NCBI GenBank assembly: GCA_023412995.1
Contig: JAEZQS010000023.1
Location: forward strand, 1 to 22,340
Origin: Pseudomonadota bacterium
GTDB taxonomy: Bacteria > Pseudomonadota > Gammaproteobacteria > Xanthomonadales > Rhodanobacteraceae
Direction: 5' to 3'
Length of the DNA stretch: 22,340 nucleotides
Made by a program: the position numbers and the translations under genes
The notes under the pieces: model-generated
Databases searched by the model: none
Seen by the model: only the letters and a program-made list of their open reading frames with translations
Told to the model about the DNA's origin: nothing
Shown here: positions 1-10,089 of the stretch, piece after piece
How positions within the stretch are numbered: position 1 is the stretch's first letter
How the letters are laid out: each line of letters opens with the position of its first letter

Positions 1-94
1 CTTTGGGCGGGGGGGGGGGGGGCGTCTGGGTGGGGGGGCCGGGGAGCCCGCCGGGGCGGGCCGCCCTCCCGCGCGGCGCCGGCCCTCGCCGCGG
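1..94. other. Low-complexity G-rich contig end
   Basis: This stretch holds no gene. It contains 14 consecutive G (9-22), a second run of seven G (32-38) and almost no A. It lies just downstream of the kelch-like gene stop. The composition is more extreme than the rest of this GC-rich window and resembles low-quality sequence at an assembly contig end, although a natural G-tract cannot be excluded. Confidence 0.6.
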
Positions 95-1294
95 TCAGTC
101 GGGTGCGCCTTCGAAGCCGTCGGCGAAGATCGGGTCGACGACATCGGGCACGAAGCGCTCGGCGGCATCGGTCGGCATGTCGCCGACGGTGTCGCCCGCG
201 AACGCCCAGCCGCCGGCGAACAGGATGCTGCGGTCGTCCAGCGTGATCGCGGCGGCTTCGTAGCGCGGCACCGCCATGTCCCCGGCGACGGAAAACGTGC
301 CCGTTGACGGGTCGTAGATTTCCGCCGTCGGCACGGTGACCGAGCCCGGATTGCCCGCGAGGTGCGCGCCGCCAGCGACGAGCACGCGCCCGTCCGGCAG
401 CAGCGCGGCGGACTGCAGCTCGCGCGGGAAGGCGAGGCTGCCGGTCGGGGTGAAGGTCCCGGTGGCGGGATCGAACAGTTCGGCCTGCGTGTAGTAGATG
501 GGAAAGCCGCCGCTCCAGCCGGCATCGCTGCCGCCGACGATCAGCACGCGGCCATCATCCAGCAGCACCTGCGAGTGGACGGAGCGCGCCTGCACCATGG
601 ACCCGGTGGCAACGAAGGTGGCGCTGGCCGGATCGTAGATCTCCGCGCTGCCCAGCGGACCATCCACGCCATCGCCCCCGGCAAACAGCACGCGTCCATC
701 GGCCAGGCGCACCGTTTCAGGCTGCACGCGCGGTTCGAGCAGGTCCGCGGTGGGACTGAAGGTGCCGGTCGCCGGATCGTAGAGTTCGGCCGAGGAGAGG
801 ATGTCGCGCGCAGTCAGGCCGCCGGCCACCAGCACGCGCCCGTCCGGCAGCAGCGTGGCACTGCCGACGTAGCGCGGCCCGGCCATGCTGCCGGTGGCCT
901 CGAAGAGTCCGCTGACCGGATCGTACAGCTCGGCGGTTTCGAGGGCATCGCCGTTCTTTCCGCCGCGGCCGCCGAGCACCAGCACGCGGCCATCGGCGAG
1001 GGTGGCGACGGTCGGGCGCATGCGGATTTCGGTCATCGGCCCCGCTGCCAAGAAGGTCCCGCTGGCCGGCTCGTACAGTTCCGCCACCTGCAGGTGCACG
1101 CCGAAATCGGCGATTCCGCCGGTGTAGAGCACGCGGCCGTCGTGGAGCTTGGCGACGCCATAGACCGCGCGCGCGGACGTCATGTCGCCGGTGGGCAGGA
1201 ACTGCCCGCCCGCCTGCGCCAGCGACGCCGCCGCAAGGAGCAGCAGGGTCGGCATCAGGTACCAGCGTCGGATGGAACGGATGGACGGGGGCAT
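95..1294 (-). CDS. Secreted kelch-like beta-propeller protein
   Basis: The 399-residue protein starts at an ATG preceded by GGAGAG. It opens with a signal peptide (residues 1-28, an RR pair, then a Leu/Ala core, cleavage likely after AQA). The mature part is a run of about 50-residue repeats, each pairing a DGRVLVAGG-type strand with an AELYDPATGTF-type strand. I count seven copies of the first and six clear copies of the second, as in kelch or galactose-oxidase-like propellers. No catalytic residues are recognisable, so binding or cell-surface scaffolding is the best guess. The protein ends VDPIFADGFEGAPD, a tail resembling that of the metalloprotease at 10358-12010. It lies 76 bp downstream of, and on the same strand as, the CadC-like regulator, so the two may be co-transcribed. 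The substrate is unknown. Confidence 0.85.
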   Translation of the reverse strand: MPPSIRSIRRWYLMPTLLLLAAASLAQAGGQFLPTGDMTSARAVYGVAKLHDGRVLYTGGIADFGVHLQVAELYEPASGTFLAAGPMTEIRMRPTVATLADGRVLVLGGRGGKNGDALETAELYDPVSGLFEATGSMAGPRYVGSATLLPDGRVLVAGGLTARDILSSAELYDPATGTFSPTADLLEPRVQPETVRLADGRVLFAGGDGVDGPLGSAEIYDPASATFVATGSMVQARSVHSQVLLDDGRVLIVGGSDAGWSGGFPIYYTQAELFDPATGTFTPTGSLAFPRELQSAALLPDGRVLVAGGAHLAGNPGSVTVPTAEIYDPSTGTFSVAGDMAVPRYEAAAITLDDRSILFAGGWAFAGDTVGDMPTDAAERFVPDVVDPIFADGFEGAPD

Positions 1295-1370
1295 GGGACT
1301 CTCCAGGTAGGCGGCGCCGGTGCGCGCCTGCAGCCTGCCCCACCCTGCCATGGCGCGCATGCCGTTTCCG

Positions 1371-3803
1371 TTAGTGGGCCGTTTGGGATCCATCTGGAAG
1401 GGCCCGCCCCACGCGCGCCGGCGTCGCCAGGGTGCGCAGTTCCACCGGCACCTGGCGTTCGCCGGCGAGTGCCAGGGCCTGGCCGAGTGCCGCCTGCCAC
1501 GGCTCGCGCTGGCCCAATGCATGGTGGAGGCGGACCTGCAGCAGCGCGGCGTCGAAGTCGCGCGTGGCCCAGGGCGCCACGCGCCCGATCAGCGCGCTGG
1601 CACGCGTCGTGTCGCCGGCCTCGAGCAGCACGGCACCGTACGCCCGCGCCGCGAGAAGGAGATCGGCCGGCAGCCGGCTGGCATCGGCCGCGGCAAGGGC
1701 ATCGCGGAAGGCAGCCTCGGCGTCTTCGGCGTTGCCAACGCTGCGTGCCTGGGCGGCGCGCAACAGGGCGAGGTGGACGCGGGCATCGGCCGGCAGGCCG
1801 GGCCGGTCGAAGCTGGCCGCTGCGGCGGCGAATCCGCTGGCGAGACCGGTCTCGGCAAGCGCGTCATGTGCCGTCCATGCCAGCAGCAGGAGCCGCGCGC
1901 GCGCACCGTCCGAGTCGAAGCCTGCCGGCAACGCCAGACCGGCCACCGCCTCCCGCGCCGCCGCCGCGGCATCGCCCACCATCAGGCCACGTCGAGCTGC
2001 CAGCCGGTGCAGCTGTACGCGCGACTGGTTGAGCAGCGTGGCTTGCTCCGGCTGCGCGCTGTCGCGCACGGAACGCAGGGCAGCCGTGGCATCGGCCAGC
2101 CGGCCGTTGGCAAGCAGTGCGTCGATGCACGCCAGTGTCGCGTAATGCTGGCGGCGCGGGTCGATCACGCGTCGCGCGAGCTCGTCGAGGCGCTCGCACT
2201 GGGCCAGCGCGGCGGCGGGTTCGAGCAGGGCGAGGCGCGCCATCACGATGCCGACGCGCGCGTGCAGTTCCTCCACCACGGCATCGAACGCCTGCAGGCG
2301 GGGCGCTGCCGCATCGAGCAGGGCCAGGGCATCGGCCGGCCGGTCGCGGTTGACCTCCAGCAGTCCCTGGTAGGCGTCGACGCGTGCGAGCGCAAGGCGG
2401 TCGCCCGCCGCCTGCAAGGCCGTGCGCGCCTGCGCGAAATCGGCCAGCGCCGCATCGTAGCGGTGCTGTGCGCTGCGCGCGCTGGCACGCCCGATCAGCG
2501 CGCGCCCACGCTCGCGCGGATCCTCGTGCCGCTCCAGCACCGACAGCGCCTGCTCCGACCAGCGCGCGACGGCGGCCGGATCGTTGCGCTGGTAGGCGAT
2601 GTTGGCCAGCGTGTTGAAGGATTGGGCGCGAAGGAGCGGTGCATCGGCGGTGCTGCCATCGGCCAGCAACGCCGCGAAGGCGGCCTCGGCCTCGTCGAGC
2701 CGGCCGGCCCGGAAATCCAGCTCCGCCAGCTGCTGCCGCACCTCGGCGCGGCCGCGGTCGCGCGCGTCCACGCCAAGGAGGATTGCGCGCGCGCCATCGA
2801 GGTCACCGGAAAGGAGCGCGGCGCGGACCTGCTGCATGCGCCCCGAAAAGTCCTCGTCACCGGCGATCGGCGGCGAATCACGCAGGCCCATCCGCCGCGC
2901 CAGGCGCGCACTGGCCAGCCGCGCCGCGGCGATGACGTCGGCGTCATCCGCCTCCACGTGCAGGTCGCTGCCGGCCACCTCGAGGATGACGGTCCAGCGC
3001 TCGCCGCGGCGGATGGCACGCGGCGCGACGATGCGGCTTCCCTCGAAGGCACGGCCGAGCGACGCGGCATCCAGCTGGCCGCCGGCATCGACGCGGCCGC
3101 GCGCCATGGCGACCACGTTGTCACTGGGTACCACCGCCAGCCCTGCCGCACGCAACTGCCCCGCCACGAGGTCCATCACGCCCAGGCGCACCCAGCCGGA
3201 CGCGGCGGGCGCCTGCACCTCCACCGGCAGCACGACGGCAGCGCCGGCAGGCGATTGCACGCCGGTCGCGCCGTCCGGATCGGGCGCATGCCGCGTGCCC
3301 ATCCACCAGCCCGCCGCCACCAGGAGGACGGTGGCGGCAAGCCCGACCAGACTGCGCCAGCCCATGCGCCGCGGCGCAGCCACTGCAAGGGGCGCAGCGC
3401 CAACCTCCCGAGCGGGCGCATCCGTTATCCCGGCAGGCGACGACGCTGGCCCGGAGGACAATGGCGGCTCCGTCGCCGGCGCTACCTCTTCCACCGGCGC
3501 GACCCAGCGGTAACCGAAGCGCGGCACCGTCCGGATGATGCGCTGGCCATCGGTGCCGCCATCGTCGAGCGCGCGCCGCGCCTGCAGCATCACCTGGCCC
3601 AGCGCGTTGTCGCTGATCTCCGCCTTGCCCCAGACCGCCGCGATCAGCTCGTCGCGGCCGACGGCGCGCTCGCGCTGCGCCAACAGGTAGGCCATCGTGT
3701 CGAAGGCCTTCGGAGGCGGCGACTGCGCCACGCCACCGCGAAGCAGGAGGCGCTTGGCGGGATCGAGCAGGAAATCGCCGAAGCGGTAGGCCGGATTCGT
3801 CAT
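1371..3803 (-). CDS. CadC/ToxR-like winged-helix membrane regulator with TPR-like C-terminal region
   Basis: The 810-residue protein has an OmpR/PhoB-type winged-helix DNA-binding domain at about residues 5-103. It has the family pattern of a recognition helix followed by the wing motif RTVPRFGYRW (91-100). A Pro/Ala-rich linker leads to one transmembrane helix at about 150-168. The remaining roughly 640 residues are Ala/Leu-rich helical repeats of TPR type and would face the periplasm. This is the CadC/ToxR layout, in which one membrane protein senses outside and binds DNA inside. No receiver domain is present, so it is not a two-component response regulator. The signal and target are unknown. 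The kelch gene 76 bp downstream is a candidate partner. The start codon is the ATG giving MTNPAYRFGDF; its ribosome binding site is weak. Confidence 0.85.
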   Translation of the reverse strand: MTNPAYRFGDFLLDPAKRLLLRGGVAQSPPPKAFDTMAYLLAQRERAVGRDELIAAVWGKAEISDNALGQVMLQARRALDDGGTDGQRIIRTVPRFGYRWVAPVEEVAPATEPPLSSGPASSPAGITDAPAREVGAAPLAVAAPRRMGWRSLVGLAATVLLVAAGWWMGTRHAPDPDGATGVQSPAGAAVVLPVEVQAPAASGWVRLGVMDLVAGQLRAAGLAVVPSDNVVAMARGRVDAGGQLDAASLGRAFEGSRIVAPRAIRRGERWTVILEVAGSDLHVEADDADVIAAARLASARLARRMGLRDSPPIAGDEDFSGRMQQVRAALLSGDLDGARAILLGVDARDRGRAEVRQQLAELDFRAGRLDEAEAAFAALLADGSTADAPLLRAQSFNTLANIAYQRNDPAAVARWSEQALSVLERHEDPRERGRALIGRASARSAQHRYDAALADFAQARTALQAAGDRLALARVDAYQGLLEVNRDRPADALALLDAAAPRLQAFDAVVEELHARVGIVMARLALLEPAAALAQCERLDELARRVIDPRRQHYATLACIDALLANGRLADATAALRSVRDSAQPEQATLLNQSRVQLHRLAARRGLMVGDAAAAAREAVAGLALPAGFDSDGARARLLLLAWTAHDALAETGLASGFAAAAASFDRPGLPADARVHLALLRAAQARSVGNAEDAEAAFRDALAAADASRLPADLLLAARAYGAVLLEAGDTTRASALIGRVAPWATRDFDAALLQVRLHHALGQREPWQAALGQALALAGERQVPVELRTLATPARVGRALPDGSQTAH

Positions 3804-3896
3804 CCAGCCAACGGTAGGCCAGCGACGCGATGCTGTCGATGGCGCAGGGCCGGCGCAGTGGCGCGCATCCTCGGAGGCCGTCGCGGCACGTCGCTG

Positions 3897-5198
3897 TCAG
3901 GCGATGGCGTCGCGTGCGGCTGGCGTGCTGCGCAGGGTCCTGCGCCAGGCGGAAACGGCCAGCATCCCACCGCCGCAAGCCATTGCCACGTGATACACGG
4001 GCGCGTAGCTGTCGAAGCGCATCCACCAGCTGACCAGCAAGGGCGTCAGTCCACCTGCCAGCGCATACGCGATGTTGTAGGCGAAGGAAATGCCGGAGAA
4101 GCGGATCGCGGCGGGGAAGGCGCGCACCATCGCCGTCGGCACGACACCGACCACGCCCACGCAGAAGCCGGCCAGCGTGTAGGCCGCCGCGTAATGTCCC
4201 GGTGCGATCGCCATGACGCGGTAGAGCAGCGCGGCGGCGAACGGCAGCACGAGGGCGCCGGCCAGCAGCACGCGCGAGGGACCGAAGCGGTCGGCGGCGA
4301 GGCCGAACACGATGCAACCGATCGTCAGCGCGGCCGTCGCGTAGCTGCCGGCGCCAAGGGCGAGCGCGGCCGGGATGCCGAAGGGCTTCTGCGCGAAGGT
4401 CGGCGTCATCAGGATCACCACCACGATGCCCGCGGTCAGCAACACCGTCATCAGCATCGACAGGGCGACGGCGTCGCCGTGGCCACGCAGCACGCGTGCG
4501 AGCGGCACGCCGGCGACGAGTTCACGGCGGCGGCGCAGCTCCTCGAACACGGGCGTTTCATCGAGATACCGCCGCAGCCACACGGCGCCGAGGCCGAACA
4601 CGCCACCCAGCAGGAACGGCAAGCGCCACGCCCACTCGAGCACGCCATCGGCGCCGAACGTGGCCGTGACGGTGCCCGCGACGAGCGACCCGAGCAGGAT
4701 GCCGAGCGTGAGTCCCGCCGTGAGCACGCCGCAGGCGAATCCGGTGCGGTGTGGCGGTGCGTGCTCGGCCACGAACACCCACGCGCCGGGCACCTCGCCA
4801 CCTACCGCGGCACCCTGCAGGATGCGCAGCAGCAGCAAGGCGATCGGCGCGGCATGGCCGATGCTGGCGTAGGTGGGCAGCAGCCCGATCGCGAGCGTCG
4901 GCAGCGCCATCAGCAGCACGCTCAGGAGGAACATGCGCTTGCGCCCGCTTCGGTCGCCGAAGTGCGCCATCAGGATGCCGCCAAGCGGGCGCGCGAGGTA
5001 GCCGGCGGCGAACAGCCCGAAGGCCTGCAGCTGGCGCAGCCAGTCGGGCGTGTCCGGCGGGAAGAACAGCTGCCCGATCGCCTGGGTGAAGAAGACGAAG
5101 ATGATGAAGTCGTAGTACTCGAGCGCGCCGCCCAGCGACGCGAGGCCGAGCGTGCGCAGGTCGCTGCGGGCGAATCGGGGGGCGGACGTGGTGCTCAT
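3897..5198 (-). CDS. MFS transporter, metabolite:H+ symporter (MHS) type
   Basis: The 433-residue integral membrane protein has about twelve hydrophobic segments. The N-terminal GALEYYDFIIF is typical of MHS/citrate-proton symporter-like proteins. The loop 2-3 signature GDRSGRKR (MFS motif A) and the segment RILQGAAVGGE in helix 4 confirm the superfamily. These proteins couple uptake of small organic acids or osmolytes to protons across the inner membrane; the substrate cannot be told from sequence. The chosen ATG gives MSTTSAPRFA and places the first helix at the expected distance. Open reading frame continues upstream, but that extension is charged, overlaps the divergent phosphatase gene and does not look like protein. 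The regulator gene follows after 93 bp on the same strand. Confidence 0.85.
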   Translation of the reverse strand: MSTTSAPRFARSDLRTLGLASLGGALEYYDFIIFVFFTQAIGQLFFPPDTPDWLRQLQAFGLFAAGYLARPLGGILMAHFGDRSGRKRMFLLSVLLMALPTLAIGLLPTYASIGHAAPIALLLLRILQGAAVGGEVPGAWVFVAEHAPPHRTGFACGVLTAGLTLGILLGSLVAGTVTATFGADGVLEWAWRLPFLLGGVFGLGAVWLRRYLDETPVFEELRRRRELVAGVPLARVLRGHGDAVALSMLMTVLLTAGIVVVILMTPTFAQKPFGIPAALALGAGSYATAALTIGCIVFGLAADRFGPSRVLLAGALVLPFAAALLYRVMAIAPGHYAAAYTLAGFCVGVVGVVPTAMVRAFPAAIRFSGISFAYNIAYALAGGLTPLLVSWWMRFDSYAPVYHVAMACGGGMLAVSAWRRTLRSTPAARDAIA

Positions 5199-5258
5199 CG
5201 GCAGGACCGGGCGGGGACCGCGGGTATATACCACTGCTGGCGGTATGACGTGGCGGGT

Positions 5259-5288
5259 TTGCCGCGCGCGGCGCGGGCGCGGGATACT
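5259..5288 (+). promoter_or_regulatory. Possible sigma-70 promoter for the phosphatase-like gene
   Basis: TTGCCG (5259-5264), an 18-base spacer and GATACT (5283-5288) lie about 30 bases ahead of the ATG at 5319. This is a match by eye only. The same TTGCCG -35 hexamer appears in both promoters proposed between coxB and putA. Confidence 0.35.
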
Positions 5289-5318
5289 GCACGCGCCGAC
5301 CCTGCACTGGTACGCGTG

Positions 5319-5804
5319 ATGCCGATCCGACTGCTGCTTGCCCTGCTTGCCACCTGCACCGCTTCGACAGCGGGGGCCGCGCCATTCGCCGAACCCCGCA
5401 CGGGACTGCATACCGGTGGCCAGCCCGATGCGGCGACCCTGCGCGAATTCGCCGCCAAGGGCATCGATGTGGTGATCGACCTGCGCGGAAAGGACGAACC
5501 GCGGGGGTATGACGAGGCGACGCTTGCCCGTTCCCTTGGCGTGCGCTACGTCAGCCTGCCGATCGAGGGCGCGGCCGATCTCACGCCCGCCAATGCGGCC
5601 GCGCTGGAACGCGCGCTGGATGCAGCGGATGGCCCGGTGCTGCTGCATTGCGCGTCGGGCAACCGCGTCGGCGCGCTGCTGGCGCTGGCCGCGGCGCAGG
5701 AGGAAGGGACGGCACCGGATGCGGCCTTCGCGCTCGGTCGCAAGGCCGGCCTGGGATCACTGGCGCCGGTCGTGCGCGAACGGCTCGGCCTGCCGCCACT
5801 GTAG
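5319..5804 (+). CDS. Periplasmic tyrosine-phosphatase-like protein with CX4R loop
   Basis: The 161-residue protein has a signal peptide (MPIRLLLALLATCTASTAGA). The mature part fits the compact phosphatase family that includes DUF442/beta-lactamase-hydrolase-like phosphatases. It has LHTGGQPD near the start, VVIDLRGKDEPRG in the middle and the P-loop-like LLHCASGNRVG. In that loop the Cys and Arg are separated by four residues (C-A-S-G-N-R), not the five of the classical CX5R tyrosine phosphatases. A phosphatase or a sulfurtransferase-like activity is possible and the substrate is unknown. A GTG codon lies directly before the chosen ATG and could also serve as start. It is divergent from the MFS gene across 120 bp and convergent with the glutathione peroxidase gene. 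Confidence 0.75.
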   Translation: MPIRLLLALLATCTASTAGAAPFAEPRTGLHTGGQPDAATLREFAAKGIDVVIDLRGKDEPRGYDEATLARSLGVRYVSLPIEGAADLTPANAAALERALDAADGPVLLHCASGNRVGALLALAAAQEEGTAPDAAFALGRKAGLGSLAPVVRERLGLPPL

Positions 5805-5842
5805 GGCGGCCGGCGCTTCCGTCGTCACGAGGCCAGACCGCC

Positions 5843-5872
5843 GCGGGAGATCGGGACTGAAGTCCCTCCCAC
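5843..5872. repeat. REP-like palindrome between convergent genes
   Basis: A perfect hairpin GGGACT-GA-AGTCCC (5853-5866) is flanked by GGGA (5845-5848) and TCCC (5867-5870), which also pair. It sits in the 84-bp gap between the stop codons of the phosphatase-like and glutathione peroxidase genes. The form (GTGGGAGGGACTTCAGTCCC on the minus strand) resembles dispersed extragenic palindromes I remember from Xanthomonadales and pseudomonads. It may also act as a bidirectional terminator, although there is no U-tract. Confidence 0.55.
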
Positions 5873-5888
5873 ACCGGGCATGGCCACA

Positions 5889-6371
5889 CTACGCAGGCAG
5901 CATCGCCTCGATGTCCTTGCCGATGGATTCGGGCGTGTCGGTCGGCGCGTAGCGGCGCACCACGTTGCCTTCGCGGTCGACCAGGAACTTGGTGAAGTTC
6001 CACTTGATCGCCTCGCTGCCGAGCAGGCCCTTGGCCTCGTGCTTGAGGTAGCGGTACAGCGGGTGGGTGCCCTCGCCGTTGACTTCCACCTTGGCGAACA
6101 TCGGAAACGAAACGCCGTAGGTGGTCGAGCAGAACTGCGCGATTTCGGCCTCGCTGCCCGGTTCCTGGTGGCCGAACTGGTCGCACGGGAAACCCAGCAC
6201 CACCAGGCCGCGGTCCTCGAGCCGCCGGTACAGCGCCTCGAGACCTTCGTACTGCGGCGTGAAACCGCACTTCGACGCCACGTTGACGATCAGCATCACC
6301 TTGCCGCGCCACGCGTCCAGGCGCTGCTCGTCGCCGTCGATGGTGGTGGCGCTGTAGTCGTGCACGCTCAT
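5889..6371 (-). CDS. Glutathione peroxidase family protein (thioredoxin-dependent type likely)
   Basis: The 160-residue cytoplasmic enzyme reduces hydrogen peroxide or lipid hydroperoxides with thiol reductants. The family tetrad is complete: peroxidatic Cys35 in VASKCGFTPQY, Gln69 in GHQEPG, and Trp124-Asn125 in KWNFTKFL. The first residue is Cys, not selenocysteine. A further Cys81 (QFCSTTYG) is where the resolving cysteine of thioredoxin-using two-Cys GPx enzymes lies, so thioredoxin is the more likely reductant than glutathione. The length is normal for bacterial members. The start is well set: GGAGG lies six bases before the ATG. The gene is divergent from the S9 peptidase gene, with 153 bp between the two starts, and no operon partner is visible. 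Confidence 0.92.
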   Translation of the reverse strand: MSVHDYSATTIDGDEQRLDAWRGKVMLIVNVASKCGFTPQYEGLEALYRRLEDRGLVVLGFPCDQFGHQEPGSEAEIAQFCSTTYGVSFPMFAKVEVNGEGTHPLYRYLKHEAKGLLGSEAIKWNFTKFLVDREGNVVRRYAPTDTPESIGKDIEAMLPA

Positions 6372-6474
6372 GGAAGCCTCCGCTGTCTGCGATGGCCAGC
6401 ATGCCACAGGCGTGCGCGGCAACGCCTTGCGATCATCTATCGCGACCGTGCCGGCCGAAGCCATCCGACCGGTT

Positions 6475-6503
6475 TTGGCTTTTGCGGAGCACCGCGCTAG
6501 GCT
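6475..6503 (+). promoter_or_regulatory. Possible sigma-70 promoter for the S9 peptidase gene
   Basis: TTGGCT (6475-6480), a 17-base spacer and TAGGCT (6498-6503) end 21 bases before the ATG at 6525. The match is by eye. The predicted leader would be very short if the first ATG is used, and longer if the in-frame ATG at 6534 is the true start. Confidence 0.35.
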
Positions 6504-6524
6504 GGCCGGATTTCCCCGATCCGG

Positions 6525-8520
<1,996 letters not shown>

Positions 8521-8528
<8 letters not shown>

Positions 8529-8537
8529 TCCAGGCCG
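8521..8537. terminator. Possible bidirectional hairpin at convergent gene ends
   Basis: A perfect 7-bp stem CGGCCTG-ATC-CAGGCCG spans the stop codon of the S9 gene and the 12-bp gap before the stop of the propeller gene. No U-tract follows on either strand and the loop is only three bases, so terminator function is uncertain. Confidence 0.3.
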
Positions 8538-8540
8538 TCG

Positions 8541-10049
8541 TCAGCGGCGCGCCGCCTGCCTTCGCGCCATCTCCCGGGGGACACCGCGGCGCACGCGCAG
8601 CGCCGCAATCCCCGGTCGGCGCCGCGACGTGCTCCACGCCACACCGGCAAGCCCTGCCGCCAGCAGCAGCAAGGCCGGAGCGGTTCCCAGCGGAACCGCA
8701 GTGGGGGCGACAACCGGCGCGGTCTCCCACAGACGTACGGTGTAGACCTGCTGGCTGTCCAGCAGGGTCGGCCAGGTCGCATTCCACTGCGGCCATTCGA
8801 ACGCGACGGTCGAGCCGTCGGCGGAGATGGCAATCGCGGGCGCAAACGGATCGGGTGGCGTTCCCAGCGGCGCGCTGACGCTGATCGTCTCGCCGGTACG
8901 GCGATCCTGGACAAAGACCGCGGGAACCGGGCCCGGCTCGGCCGTCAGGTTGGTGGCGCTGGAGAGAAACGCCAGGAACCGACCGTCGGCGCTGAGTGCG
9001 GGACGACCCACCGGTGCGTTCGGCAACTCGCCACTGGTTGTGCGCGGGATGCTTCGGATGGCACCCGACGCGAGCTCGATCTCGTAGATGCCGCCGTACG
9101 GCGGCACATCCTCTTCAGTGAAGGGAACGCCCGCGGCAGAAAAAACCACCTGCCGGTTGTCAGACGTGATCACCGGCCGCGAAGTGAAATACGGCGAGGA
9201 GGCGAACTCGCCGCCACCCGGGGGAAACGTCAATCGGCGCGTGGTGCCGAGGGTGCGATCGCGCAGAAACAGGTTGTAGAAGTGGGCGGGGTTGTCGTCG
9301 GTCAGGTTGCTGGCGGAACTCGAGAAGACGACAAAACGGCCGTCCGAAGAAAAAGACGCCATCGACATGTATCCATCACTTTGAGCGCCTGTTGGATCCG
9401 CCGAGATCAATTCCACCTCGCCGGAAACCCAATGTTTGACGTACAGATCCGAAAAGGACCCGTTGGCGTCGGCATACCCCTGTTCGTTGATGTCCGATTG
9501 GAACAGCAGTTCCGTCCGACCGAACGCCACGTCCCAAGGTTGGGGATATCCATACAACGTGGAACCCGGTGGCGGTTGCGTCAGCCAACTCGTGACGCCC
9601 TGATCGACCTGCCGTAAATAGACTTCGGGATACGCAAAGTCCGGTGGGTTCGCCGGAACCTCCGGCGAAAGACTCGCACCTGATGCGAGGAGCGCACGAC
9701 TTCCATCGTCGTCAACGCCGACAATCGCACTCGCGCACGTACCAGCCTCCTGACTGCCGGGGCAATCGCCCCAATCACCAGCACTTGTAAGACTCAAGGC
9801 AACTGTTTGCCCTGACTTGATTTCATGTAGCAATGCATCACCAATACCTGGTTCTCCGGGGAGAATGTCCATGGCAAAGCAACTGATGCCAATGAATTGT
9901 GCACGTCGTGATAAAACAGGACCATAACATACTCCATGCGTCGGGCTTCCGTCGCGAGTCGCACTTGCCAGCCGAGGAAGATCAGCCGAGAATGCTGCGG
10001 CGGAAATTGGCACTAGACACAGTAACGTTTGAATTACGATCTTCGTCAA
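8541..10049 (-). CDS. Secreted PD40-type beta-propeller protein with hydrophobic/Arg C-terminal tail
   Basis: The 502-residue protein starts at TTG, followed by a signal peptide (MTKIVIQTLLCLVPISAAAF). No upstream in-frame ATG fits. The N-terminal region carries DGSPTHGVCYGP and FIGISCFAMDI. Residues of about 100-430 contain PD40/TolB-like blades: FSSDGRFVVFSSSASNLT, LSADGRFLAFLSSATNLT and ISADGSTVAFEW. Near the C-terminus VPLGTAPALLLLAAGLAGVA forms a membrane helix followed by an Arg cluster (STSRRR). This resembles the helix-plus-Arg tails of PEP-CTERM/IPTL-CTERM sorted proteins, but about 20 more basic residues follow. A damaged paralog of its N-terminus lies at 12073-12272. Its codons, especially in the first 150, are more AT-rich than those of neighbouring housekeeping genes. 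The function is unknown. Confidence 0.75.
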   Translation of the reverse strand: MTKIVIQTLLCLVPISAAAFSADLPRLASATRDGSPTHGVCYGPVLSRRAQFIGISCFAMDILPGEPGIGDALLHEIKSGQTVALSLTSAGDWGDCPGSQEAGTCASAIVGVDDDGSRALLASGASLSPEVPANPPDFAYPEVYLRQVDQGVTSWLTQPPPGSTLYGYPQPWDVAFGRTELLFQSDINEQGYADANGSFSDLYVKHWVSGEVELISADPTGAQSDGYMSMASFSSDGRFVVFSSSASNLTDDNPAHFYNLFLRDRTLGTTRRLTFPPGGGEFASSPYFTSRPVITSDNRQVVFSAAGVPFTEEDVPPYGGIYEIELASGAIRSIPRTTSGELPNAPVGRPALSADGRFLAFLSSATNLTAEPGPVPAVFVQDRRTGETISVSAPLGTPPDPFAPAIAISADGSTVAFEWPQWNATWPTLLDSQQVYTVRLWETAPVVAPTAVPLGTAPALLLLAAGLAGVAWSTSRRRPGIAALRVRRGVPREMARRQAARR

Positions 10050-10055
10050 TGGAAC

Positions 10056-10078
10056 GCACCTGAAGGTGCCGACCTCCC
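10056..10078 (-). promoter_or_regulatory. Shine-Dalgarno and hairpin ahead of a TTG start
   Basis: On the minus strand a strong GGGAGGT (10078-10072) lies about 22 bases before the TTG start at 10049, too far for normal use. A small hairpin GCACC-TTCA-GGTGC (10069-10056) lies between them. If folded, it would bring the Shine-Dalgarno to an effective distance of about eight bases. Confidence 0.4.
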
Positions 10079-10089
10079 ACCATCGGCAA

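Noticed and set aside
1320..5318. Very long plus-strand open frame running into the phosphatase-like gene
   Set aside because: It is antisense to the regulator and MFS genes, is full of Arg/Gln/His without any domain, and exists because GC-rich codons leave few stops. Only the part from 5319 is a real gene.
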